Numbered from the stretch's first letter, positions 17,541 through 27,203 are shown. The stretch: 64,000 nucleotides of DNA from an uncultured Fibrobacter sp. (GCA_900313675.1 OMSO01000012.1:17669-81668), one strand, 5' to 3'. The notes: generated by a model from the letters alone, not told the origin. Program-made: numbers and translations.

Positions 17541-18675
17541 ATAAAATCATGTAGAATACCGCCTGGGTCGCCAAAGGCAAGAGGTAGGTAGCGGCATCGC
17601 TAACGCCTGCACCCCGCTGTTCAATGGCAAGCCACGCCGGAATGGCAAAGGTCGAAGGGAAAAAGTTGGAAAGTCCTTTCATCCAAATCGGGGCCAATTC
17701 AACAGGCCAACTAAAATTGGACAAGAACAGAAGCGGAATGGACATATACAGGAACAGCTGCACGCTGGTTTCGCGCCGCAAGAACACCTGGGACACCACC
17801 ATGCCGAAATTGATGACAGCAAGTAAGAAAATAAAGGTAAATACCGCCATGGGCAAGAATTCGCCACGACGGGGAAAGTCAAAGACATCGTAGATGACGA
17901 AGTGGTAAAACAATATGAAGCTGCAATAGTGAACAAAGTAAGCGAAGGAGCGACCAAAGTACCGATAGAACAGGCCTTCATTTTCATGAGCGGTATTGCG
18001 TTGCAACTTGCGGAACTTGCGGTGGGCGCGAGCTCCCCCAAGCAGGCAAAGTCCAATCACCAGGGTCTGCTGCAATATCAGCACCAGCACGCTAGGGACA
18101 ACATAGTTAGAATAGCTACCCGTATTGTTGTACATGGTCTGAATGCCCAGGGGAATCGGGTCACGCATAGCCATGGCCTGCGCGGCAGGGACCTTCTTGG
18201 AAAGGGCGATTCGCTTGACCTTGGTTGTAGCCCCGAGGGTTAAGGCACAGGTGGAAAACGCCGTAGAGATGTTTCCATGAAGCATCACGTAGGCGCCGTG
18301 GGTAAACACGTTGACCACCACATTCTCGCCCTTCTGTAAATTCGCTTCCATCCCCTTGGGAATGACCATAAAGCCGTATATTTCTTCGCTCGCCATGGAT
18401 TCCTCGGCATCGTGAATCTGGCCGAAGGTTTGCCGCACACTCACCTGCTGAGAAGCGTCTGCCATCTGGACGAGTTCGCGAGAAAGCTTGCTGTGGTCCA
18501 TATCCACGACGGCTACGGGAATCTTGGAAACGGTCTGGTACTTGTAGGGCATGGGGTAATAGAACGCATAGAGCACGCCCGCCACCACCAGCAAAAGCAC
18601 CGCCGCCGCATCGGTATAGAACAGTTTCCATTCCGCAACGGCCACCATGAAGAACCGCTTGAGGGCATCAATCAT
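17530..18675 (-). CDS. ABC-2 type permease (YhhJ-like) of efflux operon, 381 aa
   Basis: Layout of the YhhJ/YbhR class: one N-terminal membrane helix (AVLLLVVAGVLYAFYYP), a large periplasmic domain (about 40-190; PVAVVDMDHSKLSRELVQMA and EEIYGFMVIPKG), then five helices (VLVLILQQTLVIGLCLLGG, TFIFLLAVINFGMVVSQVF, LFLYMSIPLLFLSNFSWP). Start ATG 18675 overlaps the end of the upstream permease gene by 8 bp. Its last codons, SRG and TAG, lie in spacer repeat sequence (CTAGGGGCTAGGGG), so the original C-terminus may have been altered. No ATP-binding gene is in the operon. Confidence 0.85.
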   Translation of the reverse strand: MIDALKRFFMVAVAEWKLFYTDAAAVLLLVVAGVLYAFYYPMPYKYQTVSKIPVAVVDMDHSKLSRELVQMADASQQVSVRQTFGQIHDAEESMASEEIYGFMVIPKGMEANLQKGENVVVNVFTHGAYVMLHGNISTAFSTCALTLGATTKVKRIALSKKVPAAQAMAMRDPIPLGIQTMYNNTGSYSNYVVPSVLVLILQQTLVIGLCLLGGARAHRKFRKLQRNTAHENEGLFYRYFGRSFAYFVHYCSFILFYHFVIYDVFDFPRRGEFLPMAVFTFIFLLAVINFGMVVSQVFLRRETSVQLFLYMSIPLLFLSNFSWPVELAPIWMKGLSNFFPSTFAIPAWLAIEQRGAGVSDAATYLLPLATQAVFYMILSRG

Positions 18676-19990
18676 CTGATACCTCCGGCGGTCGATTTTC
18701 TTCGTCCCGATTCATCTGCGGATTCATCAGGTTCAGATGCAGCCTTTCCGTATTTCGGGCCCCGTGCCTGTTTCCGATTCCATAATTCGCAGGATTCAAA
18801 TCGTCGGCGACCACGCCCAGGGCAGCCTTAATCTTGTCCTTCGCAGATCCGTGCTGTCGGACCCAGTTCAATTCCTTGCGCTTGGAGGCAAACCAGCGCA
18901 CATACAGAAGTCTTGTGGCCAGCAGCTGCCAGAACAGTCCCATAAAAAGAAGGGTGACGATACTATCCCAGGCGTGCGCGCTGCCGGCAGGACCCACCAA
19001 CATGGCGGACTGGACCTTGAGCAGGTGGGTCAGTGGCAACAGGTAGGCAAAACAGCGCACCACAAAGGGCATGGCCATCAGGGGGAAGGTCTGCCCCGCA
19101 AAGGCAAAGGCAGGGCCGCCAATCACACCCGCCACACTTGTAGCCATGCGCATGTTTCCCGTAATGCCCACAAAGGTCGCTCCGGCCCCGGTGCAGGCCA
19201 AAATCATGGCCAGCTGGCCCGCCGACACCAAGACGAACTCCCTAAAGGTCATGGGAGTCAGCATACTATGGGCGTAGGCATACACCGCCATGAAGGCAAG
19301 CCACTGGACAACAATCAGGGGCAACATGGTCGCGCACATAAGGACGGCGCGGGATTTTCCGGCACGCCCGATCATCCAGCGGACCGTATGGTCCCTGAAG
19401 GGGAAACTGAACACGTAAACCGCCCCAAGAATTGCCGCCAGATGGAAGATGGCACTGACCAGCCCCAGCCCCAAGAACCCCTGGTAGTTACCTTCGAGAT
19501 TGCCGACGGAATGGAGTTCCACCTGGACAGGATTGTCGATTCCTGCGGTAAAGAGCCCTTCGCCCACATTCGTCACCACCGCACGGATTTCTTTTAAGGC
19601 AAAGGAATTGGTCAGGTAGTTCTGCCCGCTGGAAAACACGGGAATCACAGGCGTCTCGAGGCGAAGGGCGCGGCGTTCCATATTGTACGGGATAACGAGA
19701 AAGGCCTGCAGGTCTCCACGGATTACCGCATGTTCGCATTCCCCGATGTCGCTGCACTCCTGGACCACATCCAGAACGGGATCCGACCGCAAGGCGTTTT
19801 CCAGTTTATCGGCTAGCAGGGACGCATCCTGACGGACAATACCGATGGGCACGTGCTGAATAATACGGGCGGAGAAGAACTCCACCATAAACACGGAGGT
19901 TCCCACGGGCAACAAGAGAATTACCAGCCACAAGACAATGTTTGGACTGAAATAAATCTTCTTGACCGTGTCTGTGAACGCCCTGAACAA
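18668..19990 (-). CDS. ABC-2 type permease of efflux operon, 440 aa
   Basis: Same architecture as the downstream permease: an N-terminal helix (IVLWLVILLLPVGTSVFMV), a periplasmic domain with IGIVRQDASLLADKLENAL and AFLVIPYNM, and a C-terminal bundle of five helices. It ends in a hydrophilic tail of about 70 residues (VRQHGSAKDKIKAAL to PPEVSDD) not needed for the fold. Start TTG 19990 is preceded by AGGAAAT at 7 nt; no ATG is in a better place. A REP-like hairpin (20013-20032) separates it from the HlyD gene. It probably forms a heterodimer with the other permease. Confidence 0.83.
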   Translation of the reverse strand: MFRAFTDTVKKIYFSPNIVLWLVILLLPVGTSVFMVEFFSARIIQHVPIGIVRQDASLLADKLENALRSDPVLDVVQECSDIGECEHAVIRGDLQAFLVIPYNMERRALRLETPVIPVFSSGQNYLTNSFALKEIRAVVTNVGEGLFTAGIDNPVQVELHSVGNLEGNYQGFLGLGLVSAIFHLAAILGAVYVFSFPFRDHTVRWMIGRAGKSRAVLMCATMLPLIVVQWLAFMAVYAYAHSMLTPMTFREFVLVSAGQLAMILACTGAGATFVGITGNMRMATSVAGVIGGPAFAFAGQTFPLMAMPFVVRCFAYLLPLTHLLKVQSAMLVGPAGSAHAWDSIVTLLFMGLFWQLLATRLLYVRWFASKRKELNWVRQHGSAKDKIKAALGVVADDLNPANYGIGNRHGARNTERLHLNLMNPQMNRDEENRPPEVSDD

Positions 19991-20012
19991 TTTTATTTCC
20001 TACGCCAAGGAG

Positions 20013-20032
20013 ATTCCCGCCTTCGCGGGAAT
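20013..20032. repeat. REP-like palindrome inside the efflux operon
   Basis: Hairpin ATTCCCGC-CTTC-GCGGGAAT followed by GACA, within the 52-nt gap between the HlyD and permease genes. Could dampen or stabilise the downstream transcript. Confidence 0.8.
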
Positions 20033-20042
20033 GACAGTTACA

Positions 20043-21041
20043 CTATTTCAATTGCTCCAGCGGGAACAACACGCTCATGCCGGGTCTCAGGTTTTCTACC
20101 TCTACCGTGGGGCGCAGGCGCACCTCGAAAGTCTTCAGGTCAAAGCCGCCACTTTCCTTGGAGCTTTTCCAGGTGGCATAGTCCCCAACAGGGGCAATGT
20201 AGGACACCTCCATCTCCACGGCGGCGTTCAAGGCCGGTACCGGCAGAACAAAGGTCTTGCCCTTGGTCACGTTCTTCAAGAAATCTTCCCGCAGGTGGAA
20301 TACTGCCCAGGCGTCCTTCAGGTCGGTCACGGCGATTACCGGCATGCCCGCCCCCACGACCTCGCCTTCTTCCACCACCTTCAGGGTGACCTCGCCCGCG
20401 ATGGGGCTCTTGATTTTTGTTTCTTCCAGATAGGCGTTCACCTCGGCGTTGGCGCCTTCGGCCTGCTTCACCAGGGCTTCTGCCGCCTCCTTGTCTTCGT
20501 CGCGGGCGCCTGCCAGGGCCATCTCGTACTGGGCCCGAGCCGCATCGGCAGCCCCCTGGGAGGCCTTCATCTGGGTTTCGGCCTCGTCCCGTTTCTGCAG
20601 CGGGAGCACGCCTTCGTTATAGAGTTTCTGCACCCGCTCGTAGGTGTTCTTCGCCAGGTTGGCGGCATCTTGTGCACGGGCCGCCATGGCCTTCAGGGCC
20701 TTGACGTCTTCGGAGCGGGCACCGTTTTTCGCCTTGTTGGCCTGGGCCTTGGCCGCCCCCAGCGCCCCCTGGGCCTGCATTTTCTTGGCCTCGATTTCGG
20801 GGCTGTTGATGACCGCCACCAGGGCGTTCTTCTTGACGGTCTGGCCCTCACGGACCAAAAGTTTTTCTATGCGTCCGGGAACTTTCCCCGCCACCAACAC
20901 GCGGCGGGCCTCCATCTGGCCCTGCAAGTACTTGTCCTTCGGCTTTGTCGCAAATTCCTGAAGTTGCAGAATAGCCGCCACCATAAGGGCCACCAGCACG
21001 ACAATCGCAAAAATCTTGCTTGCAAACTTTATCTTGTCCAT
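20043..21041 (-). CDS. HlyD-family membrane fusion protein, 332 aa
   Basis: Periplasmic adaptor of a tripartite pump. It has an N-terminal anchor helix (IFAIVVLVALMVAAILQL), lipoyl half (GKVPGRIEKLLVREGQTV), a long Ala-rich helical hairpin (about residues 75-185), lipoyl return (IKSPIAGEVTLKVVEEGEV) and a beta-barrel with GMSVLFPLEQLK at the C-terminus. Start ATG 21041 overlaps the TolC stop by one base (TAATG), so it is translationally coupled to the outer-membrane channel. It links TolC to the two ABC-2 permeases. Confidence 0.92.
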   Translation of the reverse strand: MDKIKFASKIFAIVVLVALMVAAILQLQEFATKPKDKYLQGQMEARRVLVAGKVPGRIEKLLVREGQTVKKNALVAVINSPEIEAKKMQAQGALGAAKAQANKAKNGARSEDVKALKAMAARAQDAANLAKNTYERVQKLYNEGVLPLQKRDEAETQMKASQGAADAARAQYEMALAGARDEDKEAAEALVKQAEGANAEVNAYLEETKIKSPIAGEVTLKVVEEGEVVGAGMPVIAVTDLKDAWAVFHLREDFLKNVTKGKTFVLPVPALNAAVEMEVSYIAPVGDYATWKSSKESGGFDLKTFEVRLRPTVEVENLRPGMSVLFPLEQLK

Positions 21042-22627
21042 TATTCCTTCCCCACAGTTTTGCTATTCAACATGGACCCCGCCTGTTCCACCTCGCCGCT
21101 GGCTTCCAGCAGGCCAAGCCAGGCGATGACCGCATCGTAATGGGCCTTCAAATCGGCCACCTGGAGGCGCGACAGCGCAAGTTCTGCATCCACCACGTCC
21201 AGGCCCGTAGCAAGGCCGGACTCGTATGCCAGCTTTTGGCTGCGGAGGGCCTCGTCCGCAAGTTCACGGGTTTTCTTCAGGCTCTCCAGACGGCCCTTGG
21301 CATGCTCCAGCTCCCGCCAGCGCTTTTCTACCAAAAGGCCGATGTTGTCCAGGGTCTGCTCTTCCATACTGGCCAGGGAGCGGTCCATGGCCTTGGCGTT
21401 TGCCACCTTGGAGCGGGTCTCGCCACCCTTGAACAAATCCCACTGGGCCTTGGCACCTACGGCCCATTCCGGTTCCAGAATAGTCAGGTCCTTGGTGTAG
21501 AGTTCCTTGTAGGCAAACAGGGCCACCGTAGGGAAGTAATCGGCACGGGCGGCACTCACCGCATCCTGGCTACGCTTGCGCTCCGTACGGAGCTGTCTCA
21601 GTCCCGGATGGTTCTCCCTGGCCTTCTGCTTGATTTCTTCCATGGTCCGAACACTTTCCGGAGCTTCCACCGGCGTCACCGCCGTAATGTTCGTGTCCGT
21701 ATGGAGCAGGCTTGCAAGAGCCATCCGGGCAAGGGACTGGTCCCGCAGGGCGTCGTCGTAGGCGTTTTCCGCTTCGGCCAGCGCCACTTCGGCGCGGAGC
21801 CTTTCCGCCTTGCTGATCTGGCCGCTGGCCTCCAGCTTCTTGGAGCGTTCCAGGTGTTCTTCCAGATTCTTCTTGGTGTTCTCCCGCATCACCGCCAGTT
21901 CTTCGGCCAGCCTAAGGGTAAAATACTTGGTGGCCACATCCATCAAGATGGCATTTTGCGCCATGTCAAAAGCGGCCTTCTTGGCGTTTACGTTTTCCTT
22001 GGCGGCATCGTAGGCGGAATAAATCTTGAGACCCGTAAAAATGGGCCAGATGGCTGTAAGCCGAGCATTGAAGAACAGTTCGTCCTGGACCTTCATCCGG
22101 AATTCGGCATCGTCAATCTGGGATTTTGCCGCATCCATCTGCTGTTGGGTGGCGGCGGCGTATTCATCGGCCTTCTGCTGGGCGATTTCCTGGGCGGTCC
22201 CTCCGAGCCGACTTTTGGCGAAAGCATCTGCCTGGGCTGCAGACAGCCCCTGAGCCAATGCACCGTTGTAGGCCTGGGCATACCCTGCACTGGCCTGGTT
22301 ATAGGCGTCAATGTAGGCCTTGGAATAGGCGGCAGCCGGTGCCACCGTAGAAAGCCCGCCGGCAATGCCACTCAGGGCCTGCTGAATTTCACCTAAATCA
22401 ATGTAAATGGGGTCGTTAATTCTCGTAACGCCTGCGCTCAGGCTTACCGTAGGCATAAAGCGGGAACGGGCCTCGCCCTGGGCGCTTTCGGCCATATCCA
22501 CCTTGGCCTTTTCGGCCTTGATTTGTGCGTTACCGGACTTGGCCATTGAAAGCGCGTCTTGCAGGGTGATAGGAGCCGACCACGCCAGCGCCACCCCAAA
22601 AAGAACTGACAAAAAACACTTTCCCAT
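21041..22627 (-). CDS. TolC-family outer-membrane channel, 528 aa
   Basis: Signal peptide (MGKCFLSVLFGVALAWSAP), then the TolC repeat (ITLQDALSMAKSGNAQIKAEKAKVD..., and the second half from about residue 305, MEEIKQKARENHPGLRQL) with the long coiled-coil helices. Between the first strands an Ala/Tyr/Gln-rich insert of about 95 residues (about 75-170; AYIDAYNQASAGYAQAYNGA) makes an unusually large external loop. First gene of a TolC-HlyD-permease-permease operon; the promoter on the minus strand includes TTGTATCTTTTATAG directly before the ATG. Confidence 0.92.
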   Translation of the reverse strand: MGKCFLSVLFGVALAWSAPITLQDALSMAKSGNAQIKAEKAKVDMAESAQGEARSRFMPTVSLSAGVTRINDPIYIDLGEIQQALSGIAGGLSTVAPAAAYSKAYIDAYNQASAGYAQAYNGALAQGLSAAQADAFAKSRLGGTAQEIAQQKADEYAAATQQQMDAAKSQIDDAEFRMKVQDELFFNARLTAIWPIFTGLKIYSAYDAAKENVNAKKAAFDMAQNAILMDVATKYFTLRLAEELAVMRENTKKNLEEHLERSKKLEASGQISKAERLRAEVALAEAENAYDDALRDQSLARMALASLLHTDTNITAVTPVEAPESVRTMEEIKQKARENHPGLRQLRTERKRSQDAVSAARADYFPTVALFAYKELYTKDLTILEPEWAVGAKAQWDLFKGGETRSKVANAKAMDRSLASMEEQTLDNIGLLVEKRWRELEHAKGRLESLKKTRELADEALRSQKLAYESGLATGLDVVDAELALSRLQVADLKAHYDAVIAWLGLLEASGEVEQAGSMLNSKTVGKE

Positions 22628-22798
22628 AACTATAAAAGATACAAAAAACAGGCACTGATAAATCTTACGAAAAAATAATTTCGTGAAATTTGATGTATTA
22701 TAAGAAAAATGAAACTTACTCCACTATCGCTCCTCTGGAGGGTAGCAAACAGAAAGTAGATTTTCTATCTTCTAGATTGTAAGGAAAAAGGGTTAGCC

Positions 22799-24283
22799 AT
22801 GTACGAAACTTTGAAACAAAGAATCAAATGTCCTGAACTCCATGAAAAAATCCGCTCCAGCAGCGAGGCCGCTAGTTACATTACCCCGGGCATGACCATC
22901 GGCGTTAGCGGATTCACCCTCTCAGGTTACCCAAAAGAAGTCGCCAAAGCACTTGCCGAGCGTTCTCACCGCGGTGAAAAGCTGGAATTGACCGTATATT
23001 CTGGCGCATCCCTGGGCGATGACTTCGACGGACTTTTGACACGGGCAGGGGCTCTCAAGTGCAGAATGCCCTACCAGACAAACACCGATTTGCGCAACGC
23101 CATCAACGAAGGCAAAGTCAAATACGTGGATTTACCCCTGAGCCTCATGTCCAAATGGGTTCGCAGCGGATACCTGAACCATATCGACGTGGCTCTGGTA
23201 GAGGCCAGCTCCATCGACGAAAATGGAAACATCATCCCCACGGCTTCCGTGGGCGCATCCGAAGCCTATGTGGCCAGTGCCGACAAGGTGATTGTAGAAA
23301 TCAACACCTACGTTCCCGAAAACATCAAGGGAATCCACGACATCTACATGACGGAACTGGCTCCCAACACCAAACCAATCCCGCTGACCAAGGTGGCGGA
23401 CCGTATCGGCACACCCTACATTCCTTGCGACCCGTCCAAGATTGTAGCCATCGTCCAAAGCGAAATTCCCGACTGCGGCATCCCAGAAACTGCCGGTGAC
23501 GAAGATTACAACAAGATGAGCGAGAACCTGATCAGCTTCCTAGAAAAAGACGTGGAAGCGGGCAGGCTCTGCAATCCGCTGCCGCCTATCCAGGCGGGCA
23601 TCGGTGCCGTCTCCAACGCAGTGCTCTCGGGTCTGCAAAAATCCAAGTTCGAGCACCTGACCGTCTATTCCGAAGTCATGCAGGATTCCCTGGTGGACCT
23701 GATTGAATGCGGCAAGGTGGATGCGGCCTCTTCTACCGCCATCACCATGTCCAAAGAAAAGATGAAGGCTTTCTTCGAAAAACTGGATGCGCTGAAGGGC
23801 AAGATTGTGCTTCGCCCCATGGAAATCAGCAACAGCCCCGAAGTGATTCGCCGCCTGAACGTGATTGCCATCAACACCATCATCGAAGCGGACCTCTACG
23901 GAAACACCAACTCCAGCTACGTGGGCGGAAGCCGCCTCATGAACGGCGTGGGCGGTTCCGGAGACTTCTGCCAAAACGGCGGTCTTTCCATTTTCATCAC
24001 CAAGTCCACCGCGAAAAACGGCACCATTTCTTCTATCGTCCCGCTGGTAAGCCATATCGACCATACCAGCAAGACAGTGCAGGTGATTGTGACGGAACAG
24101 GGCGTCGCCGACCTTCGCGGCCTGAACGTCATCGAGCGCGCCCATGCCATCATCGACAACTGCGCCCACCCCAAGTTCCGCCCCGCTCTTGAAAAATACC
24201 TAAGAAAGGCCTCTGTGCTTTCGGACTACCCTGCCTACCCCTACAGCGTGGAGGCGGCACAGATGTTCCACGGATCCGTCTGA
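22799..24283 (+). CDS. Succinyl-CoA/acetyl-CoA transferase or hydrolase (Ach1/ScpC family), 494 aa
   Basis: Moves CoA between acyl-CoA and a carboxylate, most likely succinyl-CoA and acetate, fitting the succinate- and acetate-producing metabolism of Fibrobacter. Two class-I CoA-transferase halves are visible: N-half with GMTIGVSGFTLSGYPKEV and the LVEAS block; C-half with LTVYSEVMQDSLVDL (Glu as the thioester-forming residue), GGSRLMNGVGGSGDF (oxyanion loop) and VTEQGVADLRGL. Length is typical. The start ATG follows AAGGAAAAAGGG. The next gene overlaps by one base. Hydrolase versus transferase specificity cannot be read from sequence alone. Confidence 0.9.
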   Translation: MYETLKQRIKCPELHEKIRSSSEAASYITPGMTIGVSGFTLSGYPKEVAKALAERSHRGEKLELTVYSGASLGDDFDGLLTRAGALKCRMPYQTNTDLRNAINEGKVKYVDLPLSLMSKWVRSGYLNHIDVALVEASSIDENGNIIPTASVGASEAYVASADKVIVEINTYVPENIKGIHDIYMTELAPNTKPIPLTKVADRIGTPYIPCDPSKIVAIVQSEIPDCGIPETAGDEDYNKMSENLISFLEKDVEAGRLCNPLPPIQAGIGAVSNAVLSGLQKSKFEHLTVYSEVMQDSLVDLIECGKVDAASSTAITMSKEKMKAFFEKLDALKGKIVLRPMEISNSPEVIRRLNVIAINTIIEADLYGNTNSSYVGGSRLMNGVGGSGDFCQNGGLSIFITKSTAKNGTISSIVPLVSHIDHTSKTVQVIVTEQGVADLRGLNVIERAHAIIDNCAHPKFRPALEKYLRKASVLSDYPAYPYSVEAAQMFHGSV

Positions 24284-25554
24284 TGTACAAATACACCCTA
24301 AATTACACAGAACAGATGTATGCCGCCAACAAGGCGGCACTTCCCTGTTTTACAGTAACGTTAAAAAAGCCTGTAGATGGTAAAATACTGAGCGAGGCGG
24401 TAAACGCAGCCCTCAGCTACCACCCCCATTTCAAGACAAGACTCGTCAAAGAAAAGGGGCTGTACGCCCTTGTCGAAAATTCCAAGGAACCCATTGTCAA
24501 GGAATGCGACTGGGATAGGGAAATCGTATATGGCGGAGACGATTACAATCATTTTCCATGGGTTATCGCCTACACCGGGAAAAAAATCAGCTTCTCGGCT
24601 ATACACGCCCTCACCGACGGTGGCGGCACCTTGTGTTTCCTGTTCGCCGTGCTCCGGCAATACCTGGAGCGCACAGGGGTAATGTTCATGACTCCTGTGG
24701 GCCATGTGCCAGACGAAAGCATCGGGCGCACCATGGAGGACATGTTCCAGGTCAACGGGAATCCAGCCGTCAAAAGTTTTTACAAGCCAAGCTTTGGTGC
24801 GGCCATGGAGATTCCCGCAGAATTCTACGAGACCCATCCAGAAAAGGTGGCCGTTTACCGCATAAGCCTTTCGCTACCGGACATCAAGAAATATTCCATT
24901 GAAAGCGAAACCTCGAACTTTACCGTGGTTGCCTACATTATAGCCAAGGCCATGGAGCTCGCTCTTGGTAAATCCGAGGGGATAATCAAGCTTCGCATCC
25001 CCGTCAGCATGAGAGGGGTGTTCAAGAGCATCTCTGACCGAAAGAGCATCATCATTCCGCAGTTGAACTACGACATCAAACGCATGGGCAGGCTAGACCG
25101 CAAGCTGGTGGAAACAGCCTTCAAGGGCCAGCTGTTCTTGCTTTCTGACAAGGACAACGCCATAGAAAACTGCAACGAGATGAACAGCGCCACCCAGGCT
25201 CTCCTGGAGCACCCGGAAACCTTAGCGGCCCAGGCCAAGGCCTTCGACGACGGATGCAACGCCATGACGGCAGGCATCTCGTATTCCCAGGCCACCAACG
25301 CCCACAGTTTCGGAGAAATGGAACAGTACATGGAGAACTACGAGGTTTACCATTTCGCCGACTGCATGCACTACATGGAAATCATCGGCAACACGTTCAA
25401 CGACAGGATCAACCTATCTGTCAGCCAAAGCAGCAAAGGCGATTGTCTTATAGACAAGCTACGCAAGGTAATGGACGAAGAAAAAGTCCATTACGAAATC
25501 GAAAAAGTCCACACCCACGGCAGAATGAAGCCCGCCGAAAGCGTGTTCGCCTAA
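24283..25554 (+). CDS. Condensation-domain-like CoA-dependent acyltransferase, 423 aa
   Basis: Belongs to the chloramphenicol-acetyltransferase/condensation fold: IHALTDGGG (HxxxDG, about residues 107-113) supplies the catalytic His, LRIPVSMRGVF and INLSVSQS match the later core strands, and there is no signal peptide. The closest type is the alcohol O-acetyltransferase or PapA-like group. Start ATG 24283 shares a base with the stop of the CoA-transferase gene (TGATG), so both are translated together; the enzyme may use an acyl-CoA handled by its partner. Acceptor unknown. The stop codon is one base from the convergent lamin-tail gene. Confidence 0.78.
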   Translation: MYKYTLNYTEQMYAANKAALPCFTVTLKKPVDGKILSEAVNAALSYHPHFKTRLVKEKGLYALVENSKEPIVKECDWDREIVYGGDDYNHFPWVIAYTGKKISFSAIHALTDGGGTLCFLFAVLRQYLERTGVMFMTPVGHVPDESIGRTMEDMFQVNGNPAVKSFYKPSFGAAMEIPAEFYETHPEKVAVYRISLSLPDIKKYSIESETSNFTVVAYIIAKAMELALGKSEGIIKLRIPVSMRGVFKSISDRKSIIIPQLNYDIKRMGRLDRKLVETAFKGQLFLLSDKDNAIENCNEMNSATQALLEHPETLAAQAKAFDDGCNAMTAGISYSQATNAHSFGEMEQYMENYEVYHFADCMHYMEIIGNTFNDRINLSVSQSSKGDCLIDKLRKVMDEEKVHYEIEKVHTHGRMKPAESVFA

Positions 25555-25555
25555 G

Positions 25556-27172
25556 TTACTTTCCAACGGTGGGTTCGGCAGCCTTCCAGGCAGAAGCCTC
25601 GTAACCCATGGTAGAGTAGTTGGTGCGCTGCAGGCTCTTGCCAAAACCGTCCGTTTCTTCGAAACCTTTCCAGGTATCGGAATAGAGCGTGGCATCGGAC
25701 CAGTCGTAGTACCATTGGACTACAGATGTCAATGTCGGATCGGTCTCGCTGTACACGGCATCATCAAAATCGAAAGGCTCCTTTACAGCCACCGTTTCAC
25801 CGCGGTTCGAAAGCTTGCCCTTATAGAGGCAAATCTGCACGTCGCTTGCAATCTTGTAATCGGTGCGAATGGCGCCCGTATCCTTCACCAGGGAATCAGA
25901 AAGCAGCAGCACCTTGCCACCTGCAGGTACGATAGTTCCCGAAGAGAACTCCATGTTGATGCCTTCCACCTTCCAGCCCTTGCTCTTGGCGGACTTGGTC
26001 ACGTAAAGGTTCACCGCCGTATCGGCCTTGTTCACGATCTCCATAAATTCGAAAGGCACGGCACCGCCCTCCATGGGGTGGTAGTAGATCTCGTCGATAA
26101 AGAGAGGTCCCACTTTCAGGGCATCGTTTGCAGCCCCCTTGGTGGCCTTTTTCATGGCGCCCTGGGCCGTAGAGCCGTCGCTCACATCTATGATACCGCT
26201 ACTCAGGTTGCTGGCCGCCAGGAGCAGGCTAGATTCGCCACCGGTCTTTTTGCCGCCCACCGTTTCGTACAGGTAGTAAGAACCGCCCTTGGGATTCAAG
26301 ATGATTTGTTCACCGAACACGGACTCGTCATCGGCAGGGAGCACCAGGTAACCCTTGGCAGGAACCTTACCCTTCTTGATGGTCCAGGCCATCTTCTTGT
26401 ACTTGGATTCAAAAATCCAGCCGCTCACATCCACTTCCTTGTCGCCGGAGTTGTAAAGTTCTACCCAGCCGTTATCCGTTCCCAGCACAAAGGGTTGGAT
26501 TTCGTTCAGGCGAACCGTAATGGGAGACACATACTCGTCGGCGGCACCAGGATTGCCCCACTCTTTTTTGCTTGCGGCCCAGGCACTGGCCTGGCTGGGG
26601 TTTCCACCCACGAACACCAGGCTGCTGCCGTTACCGTCGGCAAGGCTCGGCCAAGGCGGTTCCTTGCTAAAGGCACAGCTCACGTCGCCAGCACCCGTCA
26701 GCTTCACGTCAATAACGTCGCCCTCGTTAGAAAGCTTGGCAATGGAATCGGTCTTTATGTCCTTTTCCCAGGGGCCAAACAGACGGCCTTTGAAATCCTT
26801 GTAGGTCTTCTTGAACAGGTCGGGGTCGTTGGTCACCACGATGTATTCGTTGGTATCCAAGGGTTCCGCCGGGAAATAGTAGGTCACCGCTCCATCCAGA
26901 TGGAGATTGAAGTACTGCATATCGCTCATGGCAGACCCGCCGATAATCTTCAGTTCCACCCATTCAAGAGCTGAATTTTCGGGAGCGTTGTACATGATTT
27001 CGGTAATCATCACGTAGGCGCCACCCGCCTCCGTAGAATTCTGGTCGTAGCCGCTGTCTTCGCCTTTCGGGTCGTCACCGCTACTAGAAGAACTGTCGGA
27101 ACAAGCCGAAAACAAGCCAGCCATGGCAAAGGCTGCCATCGCACCTACTATAGACCATTTTTTCGAGAGCAT
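25556..27172 (-). CDS. Lipoprotein with lamin-tail (LTD) domains, 538 aa
   Basis: Start ATG 27172 after GGGAGG gives a lipoprotein signal (MLSKKWSIVGAMAAF... LFSAC) and a Ser-rich linker. Three LTD-type immunoglobulin folds follow: about 50-160 (MITEIMYNAPENSALEWVEL), about 195-320 (VRLNEIQPFVLGTDNGWVEL) and about 340-450 (LFIDEIYYHPMEGGAVPFEF), each with the NE(I)...WVEL...D(V)SGW pattern. LTD domains often sit in secreted nucleases and CotH-type surface proteins, but no such catalytic domain is present here. Last gene of the DUF4956-HlyD-TolC-VTC operon, 31 nt after VTC. Probably the surface-exposed member of the system. Confidence 0.82.
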   Translation of the reverse strand: MLSKKWSIVGAMAAFAMAGLFSACSDSSSSSGDDPKGEDSGYDQNSTEAGGAYVMITEIMYNAPENSALEWVELKIIGGSAMSDMQYFNLHLDGAVTYYFPAEPLDTNEYIVVTNDPDLFKKTYKDFKGRLFGPWEKDIKTDSIAKLSNEGDVIDVKLTGAGDVSCAFSKEPPWPSLADGNGSSLVFVGGNPSQASAWAASKKEWGNPGAADEYVSPITVRLNEIQPFVLGTDNGWVELYNSGDKEVDVSGWIFESKYKKMAWTIKKGKVPAKGYLVLPADDESVFGEQIILNPKGGSYYLYETVGGKKTGGESSLLLAASNLSSGIIDVSDGSTAQGAMKKATKGAANDALKVGPLFIDEIYYHPMEGGAVPFEFMEIVNKADTAVNLYVTKSAKSKGWKVEGINMEFSSGTIVPAGGKVLLLSDSLVKDTGAIRTDYKIASDVQICLYKGKLSNRGETVAVKEPFDFDDAVYSETDPTLTSVVQWYYDWSDATLYSDTWKGFEETDGFGKSLQRTNYSTMGYEASAWKAAEPTVGK

Positions 27173-27203
27173 AGAGCCTCCCTTTTTTGCGGACACACCG
27201 CCA

